Positions 27,834 through 37,684 are shown, counted from the first letter of the stretch. The stretch is DNA of 64,000 nucleotides from Candidatus Gemmiger faecavium (GCA_019114415.1 DXFO01000032.1:1-64000); one strand, 5' to 3'. Notes: generated by a model not told the origin, from the letters alone. Numbers and translations: made by a program.

Positions 27834-28967
27834 TTGACCATCTGCTTTTTTTCCGCGCAATACCTGCCCACACCGGGCGGAGTGGAGCGCTATACCTGGA
27901 ACATGGCCCGGCGTGCTGTCCGGGCCGGGCATCGCGCCGTGGTCGTGACCAGCGCCCTGCCGGGTCTGCCGGAACGTGAAACCGACGCCGACGGCATTGA
28001 GATCATCCGCCTGCCGGTCTGGCCGGTGATGAACGGACGGTTCCCGGTGCTGAAGTTCGGACAGCGGCACCGTGCCGCTGTGCGGGCGCTGTTTGACCAT
28101 CCCATTGACCTGTGCGTCATCCAGACCCGCATGTATACCCAAAGCGTATGGGCAGCCTTTGCGGCGTCCAAACGGCACATCCCCACCGTAGTCATCGACC
28201 ACTCCACCGGCTATATGCCCATGGGCGGCGGTGTTCTGGGCCTGGCGGGGCGGATGTACGAACATCTTGCCTGCGCCCTTATCAAAAGCACAAAGCCCGC
28301 CTTTTACGGTGTTTCCCTGGCCAGCTGCCGCTGGCTGGCGACCTTTGGCATCCGCCCCAAGGACACCATGCCCAACGCCATCGACCCGGAGGCCCTTGCC
28401 GCCGAGCTGGCCCAGCCGTGCGGCGAAGGCCTTTCCCGTAAAGACCTCTGCCCCAACGGGGAAAATCTGGTGGTTTTTGTAGGGCGGATGATCCCCGAAA
28501 AAGGGATTCAGGAGCTGATCGATGCCGTGCGCGGCCTGTCCGGCGTGGTACTGGCCGCCGCCGGGGACGGTCCTCTGCTCCCCCAACTGCGCCAACAGTA
28601 TGGAGACACGCCGGGCATCCGTCTGACGGGGCCTCTTGATCACGGGGACATTGTGCGGCTGCTGGGGCAGGCGGACTGCTACTGCCTGCCCACCCGCTAT
28701 GCCGAGGGCCTGCCCACCACCCTGCTGGAAGCCGCGGGCTGCGGCTGTCCTATCCTGTGCACCCCCACAGCCGGGACCGAGGAACTGCTGCCCGGCGACA
28801 GCGCCGTCTTTTTACCGGATACCACACCGGAAGCCATCCGCACCGGGCTGCAAAAGATATTGGACCATCCCGATGCCGCCCATGACCGGGCCGTCCGGGC
28901 CAGAGAAAACACCCTTGCACACTTTACATGGGACGCGGTGTTTGATAAACTGATACAGAACAGGTAA
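27834..28967 (+). CDS. GT4-type glycosyltransferase
   Basis: A 377-aa GT-B enzyme: TPGGVERYTWNMARRAVRAG is the N-terminal glycine-rich element; VVFVGRMIPEKGIQELIDAV opens the donor lobe and EGLPTTLLE near residues 295-303 is the E-x7-E motif. The best start is TTG 27834, about eight bases after GGAGGGA; no ATG lies before the conserved N-terminus, so the rare codon is needed to include it. Likely cytoplasmic-face addition of a sugar to the lipid-linked glycan. Confidence 0.85.
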   Translation: MTICFFSAQYLPTPGGVERYTWNMARRAVRAGHRAVVVTSALPGLPERETDADGIEIIRLPVWPVMNGRFPVLKFGQRHRAAVRALFDHPIDLCVIQTRMYTQSVWAAFAASKRHIPTVVIDHSTGYMPMGGGVLGLAGRMYEHLACALIKSTKPAFYGVSLASCRWLATFGIRPKDTMPNAIDPEALAAELAQPCGEGLSRKDLCPNGENLVVFVGRMIPEKGIQELIDAVRGLSGVVLAAAGDGPLLPQLRQQYGDTPGIRLTGPLDHGDIVRLLGQADCYCLPTRYAEGLPTTLLEAAGCGCPILCTPTAGTEELLPGDSAVFLPDTTPEAIRTGLQKILDHPDAAHDRAVRARENTLAHFTWDAVFDKLIQNR

Positions 28968-29036
28968 ATCCTTCATTCCATCCCAATACGTCTCTTGCGC
29001 GGGCGGAGCTTGCCGCCGGGCGCAGAAGGAGCCAAG

Positions 29037-29756
29037 ATGTCTAAATTATTGATCGTCATCCCCGCCCACAACGAGGAGGAAAATATCGTCCGCGTGGTGC
29101 GCGAGCTGATCTCAAAATATCCGCAGTATGATTATGTGGTCGTCAACGACGGCAGCCGGGACAAGACTGCCGCCCTCTGCCGGGCCAACGGGTTCCGTCT
29201 CATCGACCTGCCCATCAACCTGGGATTGGCGGGTGCCTTCCAGACCGGTCTGCGCTACGCCGCCGAAAACGGCTACGACTGCGCCATGCAGCTGGATGCC
29301 GACGGCCAACACAAACCCGAATTTATCGAGCCTATGCTGGCCGAGCTGGAAGATGGTGCCGACATTGTCATCGGCAGCCGTTTTCTGACCGTGAAAAAGC
29401 CCAAGACCCTGCGGATGCTGGGCAGTTATATCATCAGCTGGTCCATCCGCCTGACCACGGGACGCGCCATCTGCGACCCCACCTCCGGCATGCGGATGTT
29501 CAACCGCGCCATGGTGGAGGAATTTGCCCAGAACCTCAACTACGGCCCCGAGCCGGATACCATCAGCTATCTGATCAAGAACGGCGCCACCGTCAAGGAA
29601 GTCCAGGTGGAAATGGGCGAGCGCGTAGCCGGGCAGAGCTATCTGAACCTGTGGAACAGCGTCCAGTATATGGTCAAAATGTCCATCTCCATTTTGCTGA
29701 TCCAGTGGTTCCGCAAGCGCGACACCAAGACCCCGTATTCCCAAAGGAGGACCTGA
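29037..29756 (+). CDS. polyprenol-phosphate sugar transferase (DPM1-like GT2)
   Basis: A 239-aa GT2 enzyme with LIVIPAHNEEENIVRVV, VVNDGSRDKT, NLGLAGAFQTGLRYA and the metal site QLDADGQHKPE. The SGMRMFNRAM and GSRFLTVKKPKT stretches are typical of dolichol/undecaprenol-phosphate mannosyl- or glucosyltransferases. It would make polyprenyl-P-hexose as donor for membrane transferases such as those at 25122 and 30616. AGAAGGAG precedes ATG 29037. The DUF2304 gene directly downstream (4-base spacing) is a common partner of this enzyme type. Confidence 0.88.
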   Translation: MSKLLIVIPAHNEEENIVRVVRELISKYPQYDYVVVNDGSRDKTAALCRANGFRLIDLPINLGLAGAFQTGLRYAAENGYDCAMQLDADGQHKPEFIEPMLAELEDGADIVIGSRFLTVKKPKTLRMLGSYIISWSIRLTTGRAICDPTSGMRMFNRAMVEEFAQNLNYGPEPDTISYLIKNGATVKEVQVEMGERVAGQSYLNLWNSVQYMVKMSISILLIQWFRKRDTKTPYSQRRT

Positions 29757-29759
29757 GTC

Positions 29760-30119
29760 ATGTTAGATCAGCCTATCATCCGGGCCTGCCTGATCATCGG
29801 CAGTCTTATTTCCGTGTTTATTGTGCTGCGGCGGGTACGTCAGGCCAAGGTCCAGATCGAAGATACGATTTTCTGGCTGGCAGCATCGGCAGTGCTGCTG
29901 ATCCTGGCCATCTTCCCCGGCATCGCCTTCTGGGCTTCCCGTCTGCTGGGATTTGTCAGCCCCATCAACTTTGTCTACATCGTCATCATTTTCCTGCTCA
30001 TCGTCAAGCAGTTCTTCATGTCCATCCGCTTGAGCCAGCTGGATTCCAAGGTGCGTATCCTGACCCAGCGCATCGCTTTGAACGAGGAAAAGGCCGAGCG
30101 CGACAAATTGGATTTGTAA
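29760..30119 (+). CDS. DUF2304 family membrane protein
   Basis: A 119-aa protein with three hydrophobic stretches (about 7-22, 37-60, 67-86) and a charged helical tail. The pattern VRQAKVQIEDTIFWLAAS followed by FLLIVKQFFMSIRLSQLDSK is typical of DUF2304. Members are usually encoded next to a polyprenol-phosphate GT2, as here, and may anchor or regulate it. The AAAGGAGG ribosome site sits at the end of the preceding gene. Its stop codon overlaps the -35 box of the next promoter. Confidence 0.85.
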   Translation: MLDQPIIRACLIIGSLISVFIVLRRVRQAKVQIEDTIFWLAASAVLLILAIFPGIAFWASRLLGFVSPINFVYIVIIFLLIVKQFFMSIRLSQLDSKVRILTQRIALNEEKAERDKLDL

Positions 30120-30142
30120 AGTTGTCTCAAACCTGATATAAT
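30114..30142 (+). promoter_or_regulatory. promoter of the 96-aa protein gene
   Basis: TTGTAA (30114-30119), 17 bases, TATAAT (30137-30142). The -35 box includes the last codons of the DUF2304 gene. Confidence 0.7.
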
Positions 30143-30221
30143 AACTATGATTCGTCTGATCTGCGCGCAGCCGCCCCTGGCGCCGCGCGCTGTCTATACA
30201 GGAAGGAAGGTTGTGACCCCT

Positions 30222-30512
30222 ATGGCATTCACTCCGAAATTGACCTACAAAGGCCGCCCGCTGGTCCGCTGCGGCAATGACATTTACTACGGCTCTCTCA
30301 AAGATCCCTACGTGATCTATCTCCAGGTCCTGACCACCAAGAAGGAAAAGGACGTTGAGGTCGCTGACAAGGTCCACATCGTTCTGCTGGATACCGATTC
30401 CTCCAAGGCGTTGCCCGAGCGTATTGTCCGCCAGGCGAACAAGGTTGGCCTGTTCAATGCTCTGTCCTTCGGCGACATCATGCTGCGCAGCCAGATGAAG
30501 GGCAAAGCCTGA
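30222..30512 (+). CDS. 96-aa conserved-looking protein of unknown function
   Basis: A small soluble, basic protein beginning MAFTPKLTYKGRPLVRCGND. It has no membrane segment, no Cys pair and no motif I can assign. The gene has its own consensus promoter, a GGAAGGAAGG ribosome site 11 bases before ATG 30222, and a strong terminator, so it is very likely expressed. An in-frame GTG at 30213 is a less likely start. Its independent control argues for a function separate from the glycan operon upstream. Confidence 0.75.
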   Translation: MAFTPKLTYKGRPLVRCGNDIYYGSLKDPYVIYLQVLTTKKEKDVEVADKVHIVLLDTDSSKALPERIVRQANKVGLFNALSFGDIMLRSQMKGKA

Positions 30513-30545
30513 GCGTTTTTCGCCCCACGGTTCACCCAAAAAGAC

Positions 30546-30597
30546 AGCAGGCGCTTCTCCCCCAATGATCGGGGTGCAGAAGCGCCTGCTTTTTTGT
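30546..30597. terminator. strong terminator between convergent genes
   Basis: AGCAGGCGCTTCT (30546-30558) pairs perfectly with AGAAGCGCCTGCT (30578-30590), then TTTTTGTTTG. AAAAAG on the left makes it usable for the minus-strand gene ending at 30616 as well. Confidence 0.9.
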
Positions 30598-30615
30598 TTG
30601 TATCAATTTCACTGA

Positions 30616-31845
30616 TCAGTAAATGGGGGCATGGCCGATGAAGGCCGCAAAATAGATAGCCCAGAAAACCGCCAGAGCGGCCAGCAGCACGATACGCACC
30701 CAACGCTTTTCCGACAGGGCGGCCACGGCACAGGGCAGCGCAGGCATTCCCAACGCATACCGCTGGGCGCTGATGAGCCAGGTCTGGCCGTTCATCATCA
30801 ATACCCCCGCCAGACCCAGCAGCAGCCAGTCCGGGCGCAGTTTCTTTGCAGCCAGAACATAAACCAAAATCTCCAGCAGGATGACCGCCACCGTCCACAA
30901 GCCGATATAGATGCCCAGAGACGACTCGAAGTCTGCATAGCGGCACATGTTGACGATGGCCTGCGGGAACAGGCAGAAGCTGTGATGCCAGTGCTCCTGC
31001 TGGTAGATGGTGAACTGGAATGCGTTGCCGTAGACCTTCCAGTTGAGAAGCAGATATACGAGAATCCCCACGGCGGGGCCGATCACCGGAAGGAGCCAGG
31101 CGGGGCGGAGTTTTTCTTTCCGGCGAAGGGCCAGCACCGCCCAGGCCACGGCGTACCCTGCCAGCAAGATCCCGTTTGCCCGGCAGAGGGCCGCCAGCAG
31201 GCCGAACACGCCTGCCAGCCCCAGCCTGCGGCGCTGCATAGCGTCCAGAAAGGCAAAGTTCAGAAAGTAAAACAGGGCTTCCGTCTGGGGCAGAACAAAG
31301 AAAAAGCTGCCCGGCATTGCCAGCTGTACCGCGCAGGCAAAGCCCGCCGTGCGCCGGTTCCCCGTCAGGCGGAAGGCACAGCGGTACAAAAGTACCGTCC
31401 CGGCTGCCGTCAGCAGCATGGCAAGCACGGTGCCCACCAGCCACAGGTCCGCCCCCAGCAATGCAAAGGGCCGCAGCAGCCAGCCCCACAGCGGGAAAAA
31501 GACGATCATCAGGTATTGCTCGGCAAAGCCTTCCTCCGCCGCGCCGTAGCCCCATTGGGCAAGGTCCAGATAATGCCGGGCATCCAATCCGCCGCAGAGT
31601 GCGCTGCGCACCGCCTCCAGCGGGGAGAGCTCCGGCTGCTGGAGCCATGCCGCCATGCAAAGGGCGGTCAGCATGACCGCACACCAAAGCAGCGCCACAC
31701 CAAAAACAAGGCGCCGGGCCGGGGCCTTTCCGCGGGCAGCAGGTTCCCGGGCAGGGGCTTTGCCGAACAGCCGCAGCACGCCCTGTCCCAGAGCATACAG
31801 AAAGCCCGCCGCCGCAGCGGCGGCCAGCAGCATGGATACGGGCAT
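30616..31845 (-). CDS. PIG-V-like membrane mannosyltransferase
   Basis: A 409-aa protein with about ten hydrophobic segments. GGLDARHYLDLAQWGYG (about 88-104), with acidic and His residues in the first extracytoplasmic loop, resembles the catalytic loop of PIG-V/GT-C mannosyltransferases that use polyprenyl-P-mannose. LCRANGILLAGYA and the RYALGMPALP stretch also fit. It would transfer a hexose on the outer membrane face, using the donor made by the enzyme at 29037. ATG 31845 has AGGGGGA upstream. Transcribed toward the glycan run, as a single gene. Confidence 0.75.
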   Translation of the reverse strand: MPVSMLLAAAAAAGFLYALGQGVLRLFGKAPAREPAARGKAPARRLVFGVALLWCAVMLTALCMAAWLQQPELSPLEAVRSALCGGLDARHYLDLAQWGYGAAEEGFAEQYLMIVFFPLWGWLLRPFALLGADLWLVGTVLAMLLTAAGTVLLYRCAFRLTGNRRTAGFACAVQLAMPGSFFFVLPQTEALFYFLNFAFLDAMQRRRLGLAGVFGLLAALCRANGILLAGYAVAWAVLALRRKEKLRPAWLLPVIGPAVGILVYLLLNWKVYGNAFQFTIYQQEHWHHSFCLFPQAIVNMCRYADFESSLGIYIGLWTVAVILLEILVYVLAAKKLRPDWLLLGLAGVLMMNGQTWLISAQRYALGMPALPCAVAALSEKRWVRIVLLAALAVFWAIYFAAFIGHAPIY

Positions 31846-31952
31846 CACGTTTCCCCCTTCCCTGTCAGTTTTATCTGATTATAGCACAGGCAGAGAATCA
31901 AGTCCACGCATCGTCTGCCGGCACGGATGTGGGGGCGTCCTGTCCCGCACGT

Positions 31953-31998
31953 AAAAACGCCCCCGCAGGACCGGATTTACCGGGCCTTGCGGGGGGCG
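31953..31998 (-). terminator. terminator downstream of the zinc-ribbon gene
   Basis: On the minus strand CGCCCCCCGCAAGGCCCGG pairs with CCGGTCCTGCGGGGGCG around TAAAT, followed by TTTTTACG. Confidence 0.8.
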
Positions 31999-32018
31999 AA
32001 GCTGTGTTTTGCTTGTCT

Positions 32019-32459
32019 TTATTCGATGGGGATCTCGCGATCCTTGGGCAGGGCGGCGGAGTCATCCTCCTCGTCCTCTGCCAGTTCAACACCGAAAGAA
32101 GCACCGCAGTTGGGGCAGACCAGCTCGTCGCCGAGCAGGGCATCCTCGTCCACGGTGGTGACCTCACCGCAGTTGGGGCAGGTCACTTCATACATGGCAT
32201 CCTCGTCGTCGGACTCCTCGTCCTCATCGTCAACGTCAAAGACAACGTTGATGAGGTCGGTCAAGTCCTCGTCGATGGTGTCCACATCCTCGTACAGCTG
32301 ATCGAGCGCATTGTCCTGCTCGGTCACGGTGGAGGCCATCTCCTCCAGCAGATCCATCATCGCAGCGATGATCTTGCCGTTTTTGGAGTTGGCGTCAAAT
32401 TCCATACCGGACATCAGCCCACGGATGTACGCAGCTTTTGCATTGAGATCCATTGCCAT
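32019..32459 (-). CDS. CD1247-type zinc-ribbon protein
   Basis: A 146-aa cytoplasmic protein. The N-terminus MDLNAKAAYIRGLMSGME is the clostridial CD1247 N-terminal domain, followed by a helical segment, an Asp/Glu-rich stretch (DVDDEDEESDDED) and a zinc ribbon with CPNCGEV...CPNCGAS. The tail is acidic again. Members resemble a small subunit or regulator in the RNA polymerase delta style, but no function is established. ATG 32459 is preceded by AAGGAGGG. It lies just downstream of efp in the same direction (70 bases), so the two may be co-transcribed. Confidence 0.85.
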   Translation of the reverse strand: MAMDLNAKAAYIRGLMSGMEFDANSKNGKIIAAMMDLLEEMASTVTEQDNALDQLYEDVDTIDEDLTDLINVVFDVDDEDEESDDEDAMYEVTCPNCGEVTTVDEDALLGDELVCPNCGASFGVELAEDEEDDSAALPKDREIPIE

Positions 32460-32529
32460 AATGGTTCCCTCCTTATGATGAGCGGCGGCGCCGCCCAGTG
32501 TCAGCCGTCACGATCTCAGCAGACAGAGA

Positions 32530-33087
32530 TCAGACGCGCTCCATATACTCGCCGGTGCGGGTGTCGATGCGGATCTTGTCGCCCTCGTTGATGAACAGGG
32601 GGACGCGGATCTCGGCGCCGGTCTCGACCTTGGCGGGCTTCAGGGTGTTGGTAGCGGTGTTGCCCTTGAAGCCGGGCTCGGTCTCGGTGATCTCGAGCTC
32701 GATGAAGTTGGGGATTTCGACGCTGAAAACCTTGCCCTTGTAGGACAGCAGCTTGCAGACCTCGTTCTCCTTGCAGAACTTGAAGTTATCGGGCACGTCG
32801 GCAGCGTTGACCGGGATGTCGTCGTAGGTCTCGTTGTCCATGAAGTGGTACAGGTCGCCGTCAGCGTAGCTGTAGGTCACTTCCTTGCGCTCGATGAACG
32901 CCTGGGGGAACTTGGCGGTGGGGTTGTAGCTGGTTTCGGTAACAGCGCCGGTGATGACGTTCTTGGTCTTGGTGCGCACGAAAGCAGCGCCCTTGCCGGG
33001 CTTGACGTGCTGGAACTCGACGACCTGAAGGACCTGGCCGTCCTGTTCAAAAGTAACACCGTTACGGAACTCGCCTGCAGAGATCAT
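32530..33087 (-). CDS. efp: translation elongation factor P
   Basis: A 185-aa factor that helps ribosomes pass polyproline stretches. All three beta-barrel domains are present. The loop [20 protein letters not shown] carries the conserved Lys at position 32, the site that is modified in many bacteria. The end [15 protein letters not shown] is the standard EF-P C-terminus. ATG 33087 has GGAGGAG upstream. No modification enzyme (EpmA/EpmB or YmfI) is in the window. Confidence 0.98.
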   Translation of the reverse strand: MISAGEFRNGVTFEQDGQVLQVVEFQHVKPGKGAAFVRTKTKNVITGAVTETSYNPTAKFPQAFIERKEVTYSYADGDLYHFMDNETYDDIPVNAADVPDNFKFCKENEVCKLLSYKGKVFSVEIPNFIELEITETEPGFKGNTATNTLKPAKVETGAEIRVPLFINEGDKIRIDTRTGEYMERV

Positions 33088-33238
33088 ATAGAAAACTCCT
33101 CCATTAATTAGAATTCAAGCATACCTGTAGTTATTTTACCCGAAACTGTGCGCCGTTGCAAGCCCTGCGCCCGGTTTTCGGGCCCAAAATGCGGAAAATT
33201 CCGTGATTTTGGGCAATTTTTGCGTTGTATTGCCGTCC

Positions 33239-34093
33239 TCAGGCCTGATGGTAGGCCTGCATCAGCGTCCGGGCGTCCTCCGCCTGGGTGCCTGCCGACT
33301 CACAGATGATGGTCGGCGCCAGCCCCCGCCGTTTGAGAAGCTGCATCAGCGGCTGGTGGGGCGGGCCGAACTCGGTATCCTCAAAGGTGAGGTGGCATTT
33401 TTCCCCGCCTGCGGTGTAGGCAATGCGGGAGAAATGAGAATGAAAATGCACCGCCCGGTCATCCCCCAGGGCCTCGGCCATGCGGTCGAGGATGGCTGCA
33501 TAGTCCGCCTCCCCGGTGATGCCGCCATGGGTACGGGCATACAGATGGCCAAAGTCGATGCAGGGGGTGATGCGGTCATCCACACCGCACAGGGCCAGAA
33601 CTTCGTCCAGGGTCCCCAGCTGATTCACCTTGCCCATGGTTTCCGGGCAAAGGATGCAGTCTCCGAACCCTGCGGCGTCCACCGCTTCCACGGCGCGGCG
33701 CATGGTGTCCAGGGCTTTTTCCAGGGCGGCTTCCCGGCTCTGCTTGCCGCAGCTGCCTGCATGGAAGATGACCCGGCGTCCCCCCAGCGCCTTGACCAGA
33801 GCGCAGCTTTGCAGCAGGTAATCCACGCTGTGCAGGCGCTTTTCCTCTTCCATGCTGCTCATGCTGATATAGTAGGGCGCATGGACCGACAAAGCGATGT
33901 CCTTCTCGGCGCACTGGGCACCCAGGACTGCCGCCTTGTCCAGCGGCATACGAACGCCCCGGCCGCACTGGACCTCAAAGGCGGTCAGGCCGAACCCGGC
34001 ATGGTAGGCGGCAATGTCCCGGGGGCTTTTGAACCCGGAGGCGGCAAAGCTGTCCGACAGGCCGGCGGTGCCGAAGCGGGGCTGGTCACTCAT
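33239..34093 (-). CDS. endonuclease IV / sugar isomerase-fold (AP endonuclease family 2) protein
   Basis: A 284-aa TIM-barrel protein. Metal-ligand positions of the Nfo fold can be followed: VHAPYY, IFHAGS, CPETMG, CIDFGHLYAR, HFHSHF and ICESAG at the end. It could be an apurinic endonuclease (endonuclease IV-like) or a relative acting on sugars. It is close to the length of Nfo. ATG 34093 with AAAGGGAGGG upstream is chosen over earlier starts that would run far into the yqeG gene. It overlaps yqeG by 8 bases, so the two are coupled. Confidence 0.82.
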   Translation of the reverse strand: MSDQPRFGTAGLSDSFAASGFKSPRDIAAYHAGFGLTAFEVQCGRGVRMPLDKAAVLGAQCAEKDIALSVHAPYYISMSSMEEEKRLHSVDYLLQSCALVKALGGRRVIFHAGSCGKQSREAALEKALDTMRRAVEAVDAAGFGDCILCPETMGKVNQLGTLDEVLALCGVDDRITPCIDFGHLYARTHGGITGEADYAAILDRMAEALGDDRAVHFHSHFSRIAYTAGGEKCHLTFEDTEFGPPHQPLMQLLKRRGLAPTIICESAGTQAEDARTLMQAYHQA

Positions 34094-34595
34094 ACAGGGT
34101 CCCTCCCTTTTGATAGTACTTGCGGATGAACGGCGGCTCAAACTTGCGCTTGAACCGGACACCCCTGGATTTGTCGTGGGGGGTGCGGGGCATGACGTAC
34201 AGGCAGCGGATGCCGAACAGCCCCGCGGCCAGACGGTCGGTGTAGATCTGGTCCCCCACCATGGCCATCTGGTCCTTGCCCACGCCCAGCCGGCGACGGG
34301 CCACCATCAGGCCCACAGGCAGCGGCTTGCAGGCCAGAGGTACCCAGGCCAGGCCGATGCGCTCCGCAAAGGGACGCACCCGCCTGGCGGTGTTATTGGA
34401 CACAATGGTCAGACTGACGCCCGCGGCACGCATGGTATCCAGCCAGGCGGCCACAGCATCGTCCAGCTGCTGGCTGCCGTCCCCGGTCAGGGTATTGTCC
34501 ACGTCCAGCACCAGGGCGCAGATGCCCCGTTCCCGCAGGAATTCCGGTGTGATGGCTTCCACATTTTTGAAGATGTATTCCGGTGTGAGCAGCAT
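34086..34595 (-). CDS. yqeG: YqeG family HAD IIIA phosphatase
   Basis: A 169-aa HAD phosphatase. LTPEYIFKNVEAITPEFLRE leads to motif I LVLDVDNTLTG; TIVSNNT is motif II and MVGDQIYTD motif IV. YqeG proteins are conserved in Firmicutes, and the plant relative acts on phosphatidylglycerol phosphate; the bacterial substrate is uncertain. Start ATG 34595 with AAAGGGGG upstream matches the family start. Upstream is the rpsU terminator, so it probably has its own weak promoter. Confidence 0.88.
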   Translation of the reverse strand: MLLTPEYIFKNVEAITPEFLRERGICALVLDVDNTLTGDGSQQLDDAVAAWLDTMRAAGVSLTIVSNNTARRVRPFAERIGLAWVPLACKPLPVGLMVARRRLGVGKDQMAMVGDQIYTDRLAAGLFGIRCLYVMPRTPHDKSRGVRFKRKFEPPFIRKYYQKGGTLYE

Positions 34596-34671
34596 GGCGA
34601 TATGTCCCCCTTTCGCGGGCGGCGATGGTATTTCTTGTGTGATCTTGGCAGGGGCGGGATGCACCCTGCAA

Positions 34672-34703
34672 TAAAAAAGCAGGCCCGACACGCGGGCCTG
34701 CTT
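34672..34703 (-). terminator. terminator of rpsU
   Basis: On the minus strand AAGCAGGCCC pairs with GGGCCTGCTT around a short loop and is followed by TTTTATT. Confidence 0.85.
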
Positions 34704-34743
34704 AGCCGTTGACGTTACACGTCAGCTCATGCAGGCAAATTGC

Positions 34744-34920
34744 TTACTTGAACTTACGCTTGCGGGCGGCTTCGGACTTCTTCTTGCGGCGCACGGACGG
34801 CTTCTCGTAAGCCTCGCGCTTGCGCACCTCGGCGAGCACACCGCTGCGAGCGGTGCTGCGCTTGAACCGGCGCAGGGCGCTCTCAAGGGATTCGCCCTCT
34901 TTGACACGGATCTCCGACAT
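34744..34920 (-). CDS. rpsU: 30S ribosomal protein S21
   Basis: A 58-aa basic protein translated directly from the minus strand: starts [19 protein letters not shown] and ends [11 protein letters not shown]. Length and sequence are standard for Firmicutes S21. ATG 34920 has GGGAGGG upstream. It has its own promoter (35068-35097) and terminator, so it is a single-gene unit. Confidence 0.97.
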   Translation of the reverse strand: MSEIRVKEGESLESALRRFKRSTARSGVLAEVRKREAYEKPSVRRKKKSEAARKRKFK

Positions 34921-35067
34921 CTTGCTTTCCCTCCCTTGGCCTATGACAGGAGTTTGCCGGTCGTTTTTTCAGCATCTGCGCGGCAGGAACTTGACCTGAC
35001 AGTCTCATACAAGACCATCCGGGAAGCGCCTTTTTCCACGCTTGCTACTAGTCAACCAGTATTGTCA

Positions 35068-35097
35068 ATTATACTATAATGTGTGTGAAAATGTCAA
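35068..35097 (-). promoter_or_regulatory. promoter of rpsU
   Basis: On the minus strand TTGACA (35092-35097), 18 bases, TATAAT (35068-35073). Both boxes are perfect. It gives a leader of about 140 nt. Confidence 0.8.
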
Positions 35098-35140
35098 CCG
35101 TCTTTTCCCTTGCGGGGCGATTGTTCACAATTTGTTCAGC

Positions 35141-37684
35141 TTATCCCTTGGCAGCCAGGTTGACCAGCTTGCCCTTGACGTAGATCTCCTTGACCAGGGT
35201 CTTGCCCGCCAGAGCTTCCTGAACTGCGGGTTCAGCCTTGGCGCGGGCGATGGCGTCGGCCTGCTCGATGTCGGCAGGGACCTTGATGCGGGCCTTGACC
35301 TTGCCGTTGACCTGCACCGCGATCTCGATGGTCTGCTCCACGCACTTGGCTTCGTCGTAGGACGGCCAGGGATAATAGGCTAGCTGTTCGGTGTGGCCCA
35401 GCTGCTGCCACATTTCCTCGGTCATGTGGGGCGCGAAGGGGTTGAGCAGCTGCAGCAGAACTTCCAGCTCGGCACGGGTGGCGCCGCCGTTGTCGTACAG
35501 AGCGTTGACGTAGATCATCAGCTGGGCAATGGCAGTGTTGGCCTTGAGGGCATCGATGTCCTCGCCCACCTTCTTGATGGTGCGGTGAACGGTGGCTTCC
35601 AGCTCGGGACGGTAGCCCTCGCCCTCCACGATCTTGTCGCCCAGGCCCCAGATGCGCTCCAAAAAGCGCTTGCAGCCCTTGATGGAGGAGGTGTTCCAGG
35701 GTGCGGCCTTCTCAAAGTCGCCGATGAACATCTCATACAGGCGCAGGGTGTCGGCGCCGTACTCGTTGACCACATCGTCGGGGTTGACCACGTTGCCCAG
35801 GCTCTTGGACATCTTGACGATGGGATGCTCGGCCATCTCGCCGAACTTCTCCACCAGATGGGCGCGGGCGGCCTTTTCGCTGCCGAACTCCGCCAGCAGC
35901 TGTTTGCGCTCGGCGTCAGGCAGGTTCTCAAAGGCATGGGGGTTGAGGCCCAGGATCATGCCGTGGCTGGTACGCTTGTTGTACGGCTCCTTGGTGGGGA
36001 CCACGCCGATGTCGTACAGGAACTTGTGCCAGAAACGGCTGTACAGCAGGTGCAGGGTGGTGTGTTCCATGCCGCCGTTGTACCAGTCCACGGGGCTCCA
36101 GTATTCCAGGGCTTCCTTGCTGGCCAGGGCCTCGTCATTGTGAGGATCGCAGTAGCGCAGGAAGTACCAGCTGGAACCGGCCCACTGGGGCATGGTGTCG
36201 GTCTCCCGCTTGGCGGGACCGCCGCAGCAGGGGCAGGTGGTGTTGACCCACTCGGTGTGGCGGGCCAGGGGGCTCTCGCCGTCGGGGCCGGGCTCAAAGT
36301 CCTTGATCTCGGGCAGGCGCAGGGGCAGCTCGCTCTCGGGCAGAGGCTGCCAGCCGCACTTCTCGCAGTAGACCATGGGGATGGGCTCGCCCCAGTAACG
36401 CTGACGGCTGAAGACCCAGTCACGCAGCTTGAAGTTGACCTTCTTGCCGCCCTTGTGGTTTTCTTCCAGCCAGGCGTACATCTTTTCCTTGGCATCCTCC
36501 ACGGACAGGCCGTCCAGGAAGCCGGAGTTGACCAGCGTGCCGGTGGCCACGTCGGTGAAAGCGGCCTCGCTCAGGTTGGAGGGCTCGTTGCCCTTGACGA
36601 CCTCGATGATGGGCAGGCCGAACTTGGTGGCGAACTCCCAGTCGCGGGTGTCATGGGCAGGAACCGCCATGATGGCGCCGGTGCCGTAGGTGGCCAGGAC
36701 ATAGTCGGAGATGAAGATGGGAACGATCTTGCCGTTGACGGGGTTGACCGCCTGAACGCCGTCGATGCAGACGCCGGTCTTTTCCTTGTTGAGCTCGGTA
36801 CGCTCAAAGTCGGACTTGCGGGCAGCCTCGGCCTGGTAGGCCTTGATCTCGTCCACGTTCTTGATGAGGCCGGCATCCATCCACTTCTGGATGTAGGCAT
36901 GCTCGGGGCTGACGACCATGTAGGTGCAGCCGAACAGCGTGTCGGCACGGGTGGTGTAAACGGTCAGGGTATCCCCTGCGGTGGTGTCGAAGTTGATCTC
37001 GGCGCCATGGCTGCGGCCGATCCAGTTCTTCTGCTGGGTGGAGACGCGCTCGATGTAATCCAGACCGTCCAGATCGTCGATCAGGCGGTCGGCGTAGGCA
37101 GTGATCTTGAGCATCCACTGGCTCTTGACCTTGTGGACGACGGGGCTGCCGCAGCGTTCGCACACACCGTTGACGACTTCCTCGTTGGCAAGAACGACCT
37201 TGCAGCCGGTGCAGTAGTTGACCGTGGTCTCCTTTTTATAGGCCAGGCCCTTTTTGTACAGCTGCAGGAAGATCCATTGGGTCCACTTGTAGTAGTTGGG
37301 ATCGGTGGTATTGATCTCGCGGTCCCAGTCAAAGGACAGGCCCAGGCTCTGGAGCTGGCTCTTGAACCGGGCGACGTTCTTGGCCGTCACGATCTCGGGG
37401 TTGATATGATTTTTCAGGGCATAGTTCTCGGTGGGCAGGCCGAAAGCGTCCCAGCCCATGGGATACAGAACATTATAGCCGCACTGACGCTTTTTGCGGG
37501 CCACGATATCCAGGGCGGTGTAGCTGCGGGGGTGTCCCACGTGCAGGCCTGCCGCGGAAGGATACGGGAACTCGACCAGAGCGTAAAACTTCGGCTTGGT
37601 CTTGTCGATCTCGGCATGGAAGGTATGTTCGTCCGCCCAGACCTTCTGCCATTTGGCTTCTACTGCTTTGTAATCATATTTCAC
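35141..37684 (-). CDS. leuS: leucyl-tRNA synthetase
   Basis: An 847-aa class I synthetase that charges tRNA-Leu. HIGH-type motif is [11 protein letters not shown]; the KMSKS loop is [10 protein letters not shown]. The long CP1 editing insert (about 220-410) is present with [15 protein letters not shown], and there are zinc-type Cys pairs (CTGCKV/CERCGS, CPCC). Start GTG 37684 gives [15 protein letters not shown], the family N-terminus, with GGGGAGAG upstream; earlier in-frame codons add unrelated residues. Confidence 0.98.
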   Translation of the reverse strand: MKYDYKAVEAKWQKVWADEHTFHAEIDKTKPKFYALVEFPYPSAAGLHVGHPRSYTALDIVARKKRQCGYNVLYPMGWDAFGLPTENYALKNHINPEIVTAKNVARFKSQLQSLGLSFDWDREINTTDPNYYKWTQWIFLQLYKKGLAYKKETTVNYCTGCKVVLANEEVVNGVCERCGSPVVHKVKSQWMLKITAYADRLIDDLDGLDYIERVSTQQKNWIGRSHGAEINFDTTAGDTLTVYTTRADTLFGCTYMVVSPEHAYIQKWMDAGLIKNVDEIKAYQAEAARKSDFERTELNKEKTGVCIDGVQAVNPVNGKIVPIFISDYVLATYGTGAIMAVPAHDTRDWEFATKFGLPIIEVVKGNEPSNLSEAAFTDVATGTLVNSGFLDGLSVEDAKEKMYAWLEENHKGGKKVNFKLRDWVFSRQRYWGEPIPMVYCEKCGWQPLPESELPLRLPEIKDFEPGPDGESPLARHTEWVNTTCPCCGGPAKRETDTMPQWAGSSWYFLRYCDPHNDEALASKEALEYWSPVDWYNGGMEHTTLHLLYSRFWHKFLYDIGVVPTKEPYNKRTSHGMILGLNPHAFENLPDAERKQLLAEFGSEKAARAHLVEKFGEMAEHPIVKMSKSLGNVVNPDDVVNEYGADTLRLYEMFIGDFEKAAPWNTSSIKGCKRFLERIWGLGDKIVEGEGYRPELEATVHRTIKKVGEDIDALKANTAIAQLMIYVNALYDNGGATRAELEVLLQLLNPFAPHMTEEMWQQLGHTEQLAYYPWPSYDEAKCVEQTIEIAVQVNGKVKARIKVPADIEQADAIARAKAEPAVQEALAGKTLVKEIYVKGKLVNLAAKG

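Noticed and set aside
34722-34907. A 61-codon minus-strand frame at the rpsU locus
   Set aside because: It is the wrong frame of rpsU; the S21 protein is encoded at 34744-34920.
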